A stretch of DNA of 5,568 bases from Candidatus Scatomorpha merdipullorum (lineage in GTDB: Bacteria > Bacillota > Clostridia > Oscillospirales > Oscillospiraceae), in contig DVJK01000146.1 of NCBI GenBank assembly GCA_018716795.1, positions 1 through 5,568 on the forward strand, written 5' to 3'. Position 1 is the stretch's first letter, and every line of letters begins with the position of its first letter. The notes below the pieces were generated by a model, which was not told where the DNA came from, searched no databases, and was given only the letters and a program-made list of their open reading frames with translations. Below are positions 4,354-5,568 of this stretch, piece after piece. Both the position numbers and the translations under genes were made by a program.

Positions 4354-5568
4354 TCAGAACAGGTTCACGACCTTATCCCAGAGGTCGCCGAAGAAGCCCT
4401 GTTCCTCCTCGGCGGGAGGCGCAGGCTCCTCCTCCGCCTCGGGCGCGGCTATGCCCTCGGTGGAGAGGACGAACTGCACCGCGGCGGTGTCCTCGTTCTC
4501 CTCGGAGAGGAAGCTGACGGGGCCGCTCTCCTCTTCCTCCTCGTCGCCCGTGCCGAGCAGGGCGTCCACCATGTCGGGGATGGCCTGCGTCTCGCTGTTG
4601 AGGGCGTACATGCCGGAGGCGTAGGTGCCCAGGCCCTCGGCGACGGCGGCGACTCCCTCGAGGTAGAGCCCGAGGCCCTCGTTGAACTCGCCGTAGTTGT
4701 CCGCGAGCAGGACCATGCCCTCCTGCAGCTCGGTGACGGCGTCGAGGTCGAAGTCAGTCAGGCCCTCCATGCTGTCGGCCATTTCCATGCCCGCGAGGAT
4801 GAGCTGGTCGCCCATCTCGCAGAGTATGCCGGATATCATGCCGAGGCACTGATTGAGGAAGTCGAGCATGTCGACCATGTACCAGAACTTCTCGAGCGCC
4901 GAGGCGTCCTCGTCCGGAGCCGCGGGCATGTTCGCCATCATATCCTCCAGGCTGCCGAAATCGCCGAGGTCAAAGTCGCCGAAGCCGCTGCTGGAGGACG
5001 AGCTCATGAGCTGAACGTCCGCGCCGCCCTCCTGCGTAACTGCAGTATCCGCCGTAGGCTCAGGCTGCTCGTTCGTCTCCTGCTCTGGCTCGACGCTCGG
5101 CTCGGGCACGGCGGGCTCGGTGGATTCGGTGGGCTCGGTGGGCTCGGTGGATTCGGCCGGGGTGCTCGGAGGCGGTGTTTCCTCATCGTCGTCGGGGGTG
5201 CTTGTGGGCGTATCCGTGGTATCAGTTACAGGAGGCACTGTACTTCCGCCAAAGCTGCCAAAACGTTTCAGCATGATTATTAATTCTTCAAACGTCCATT
5301 CATTTTCAGTCATAATCGCTTGCAGCTCACCCATATGCGGAGCGAATTCCATTAGCATACTAACTGCACCAGGTTTACCGAGCAGCTCCATCAATTCTTC
5401 ATTCCCCGCCAGCTCCTTTAGCGCTGCGACTTTGGCCGAGTCCAGAAGTATCGCCATCAAATCCTCATCACCCGCAAGCTCCATGAGCGCGCTAAGCTTT
5501 TTCTGATCCTGAAGCAGCGCCATAAGCTGGTCATTATCCATCATCTCAAGCATCGGCCCCATCTGGGT
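4354..5568 (-). CDS. Partial acidic repeat protein, C-terminal part of a possible MMPL/YhgE-like cell-envelope protein
   Basis: The frame is open to the window edge; an ATG exists at 5562, but a repeat unit is already under way there, so the true start lies outside. Counting from that ATG (402 residues visible), residues 1-79 are leucine-rich repeats of 22-23 residues, 107-177 a Thr/Pro/Glu/Ser linker, and 187-192 six serines. Residues 223-260 are a Met/Leu-rich helical stretch. Residues 279-324 carry a seven-residue rhythm with Gly at 282, 296, 303, 310 and 317. Then come an acidic run (341-345), PVSFLSEEN and VQFVLSTEGI (348-371), and an acidic Pro/Glu tail ending in an aromatic amphipathic helix. 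No membrane helix is visible. The Gly heptads resemble the X-X-X-Leu-X-X-Gly repeats of YhgE/Pip and clostridial MMPL-type exporters, which is my best but uncertain guess. A free surface or scaffold protein is the alternative. The gene is strongly acidic, and its upstream part has a much lower GC content than the rest. Confidence 0.65.
   Translation of the reverse strand, partial: TQMGPMLEMMDNDQLMALLQDQKKLSALMELAGDEDLMAILLDSAKVAALKELAGNEELMELLGKPGAVSMLMEFAPHMGELQAIMTENEWTFEELIIMLKRFGSFGGSTVPPVTDTTDTPTSTPDDDEETPPPSTPAESTEPTEPTESTEPAVPEPSVEPEQETNEQPEPTADTAVTQEGGADVQLMSSSSSSGFGDFDLGDFGSLEDMMANMPAAPDEDASALEKFWYMVDMLDFLNQCLGMISGILCEMGDQLILAGMEMADSMEGLTDFDLDAVTELQEGMVLLADNYGEFNEGLGLYLEGVAAVAEGLGTYASGMYALNSETQAIPDMVDALLGTGDEEEEESGPVSFLSEENEDTAAVQFVLSTEGIAAPEAEEEPAPPAEEEQGFFGDLWDKVVNLF
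5032..5244 (-). other. Thr/Pro/Glu/Ser-rich low-complexity linker region of the partial gene
   Basis: Codons 107-177 (counted from the ATG at 5562) encode an unstructured segment made almost only of Thr, Pro, Glu, Asp and Ser, joining the leucine-rich repeats to the heptad region. Such linkers are typical of extracytoplasmic proteins and are possible O-glycosylation sites. It also marks the boundary between a lower-GC segment and a high-GC segment of the gene. Confidence 0.7.
5113..5157 (-). repeat. 9-bp tandem repeat, five copies, in the linker
   Basis: Five consecutive 9-base units, each GGGCTCGGT or GGATTCGGT/C on the plus strand, encode on the minus strand the alternating STE and PTE units of the linker. 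The unit is a multiple of three, so gain or loss of copies by slippage would change linker length without breaking the frame. Confidence 0.85.
5326..5568 (-). repeat. Array of 22-23-residue leucine-rich helical repeats, cut by the window edge
   Basis: Three units can be aligned: codons 13-34, 35-56 and 57-79 (5526-5461, 5460-5395, 5394-5326), counted from the ATG at 5562. They start LMALL, LMAIL and LMELL, and end LSALMELAGDED, VAALKELAGNEE and VSMLMEFAPHMGE. The 12 residues before them, MGPMLEMMDNDQ, align with the second half of a unit, so a further copy is split by the edge. The units are diverged at DNA level, so this is an old protein repeat rather than a recent duplication. Each unit probably forms a helical hairpin. 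Confidence 0.75.

Noticed and set aside
5113..5157. Short tandem repeat as a CRISPR array
   Set aside because: The units are contiguous 9-mers with no spacers and are in frame within a coding linker.
4318..5283. Plus-strand frame of 321 codons opposite the partial repeat gene
   Set aside because: It begins inside the terminator hairpin, has no ribosome site, and its sequence is the antisense shadow of an acidic low-complexity protein.

Overview
The window looks like chromosomal DNA from a high-GC member of the Clostridia, most likely an Oscillospiraceae-type gut bacterium. This is an inference from three things: a membrane-anchored parvulin foldase of the type common in those genomes, GC-rich codons combined with a clostridial liking for ATA (Ile), and strong sigma-A style promoters and Shine-Dalgarno sites. 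There are four protein genes and no RNA gene, insertion sequence or CRISPR array that I can support.

Layout from left to right. A hairpin terminator (4-35) closes a leftward gene (71-1771) for a secreted, membrane-anchored peptidyl-prolyl isomerase/foldase with two parvulin-like domains. The second domain carries a canonical EF-hand calcium loop. Between 1772 and 1929 lie two back-to-back promoters. The leftward one is TTGAAA-N17-TATAAT and the rightward one is TTGATT-N17-TAAAAT with an extended -10. Their -35 boxes are only 17 bp apart. These promoters also fix the starts of both genes, ruling out longer reading frames.

The rightward transcript carries a multi-pass GT-C glycosyltransferase (1930-3447, TTG start) and, five bases after its stop codon, an NYN-domain ribonuclease-like protein with a C-terminal OST-HTH/LOTUS domain (3453-4283). 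A hairpin (4302-4332) with T-runs on both sides ends this operon and also serves the convergent leftward gene. That last gene (4354-5568) is cut by the right edge. What remains is a 22-residue leucine-rich repeat array, a Thr/Pro/Glu linker, an X-X-X-Leu-X-X-Gly-type heptad region and an acidic tail, possibly the end of an exporter-like cell-envelope protein.

Three of the four genes act at or outside the membrane (foldase, glycosyltransferase, acidic repeat protein). The NYN-LOTUS protein is the cytoplasmic RNA-directed outlier. The points most worth a second look are the EF-hand inside the parvulin domain, the glycosyltransferase/NYN-LOTUS coupling, the matching terminators with a repeated palindrome, and the sharp composition change inside the last gene. 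I did not find a clearly new multi-gene system.
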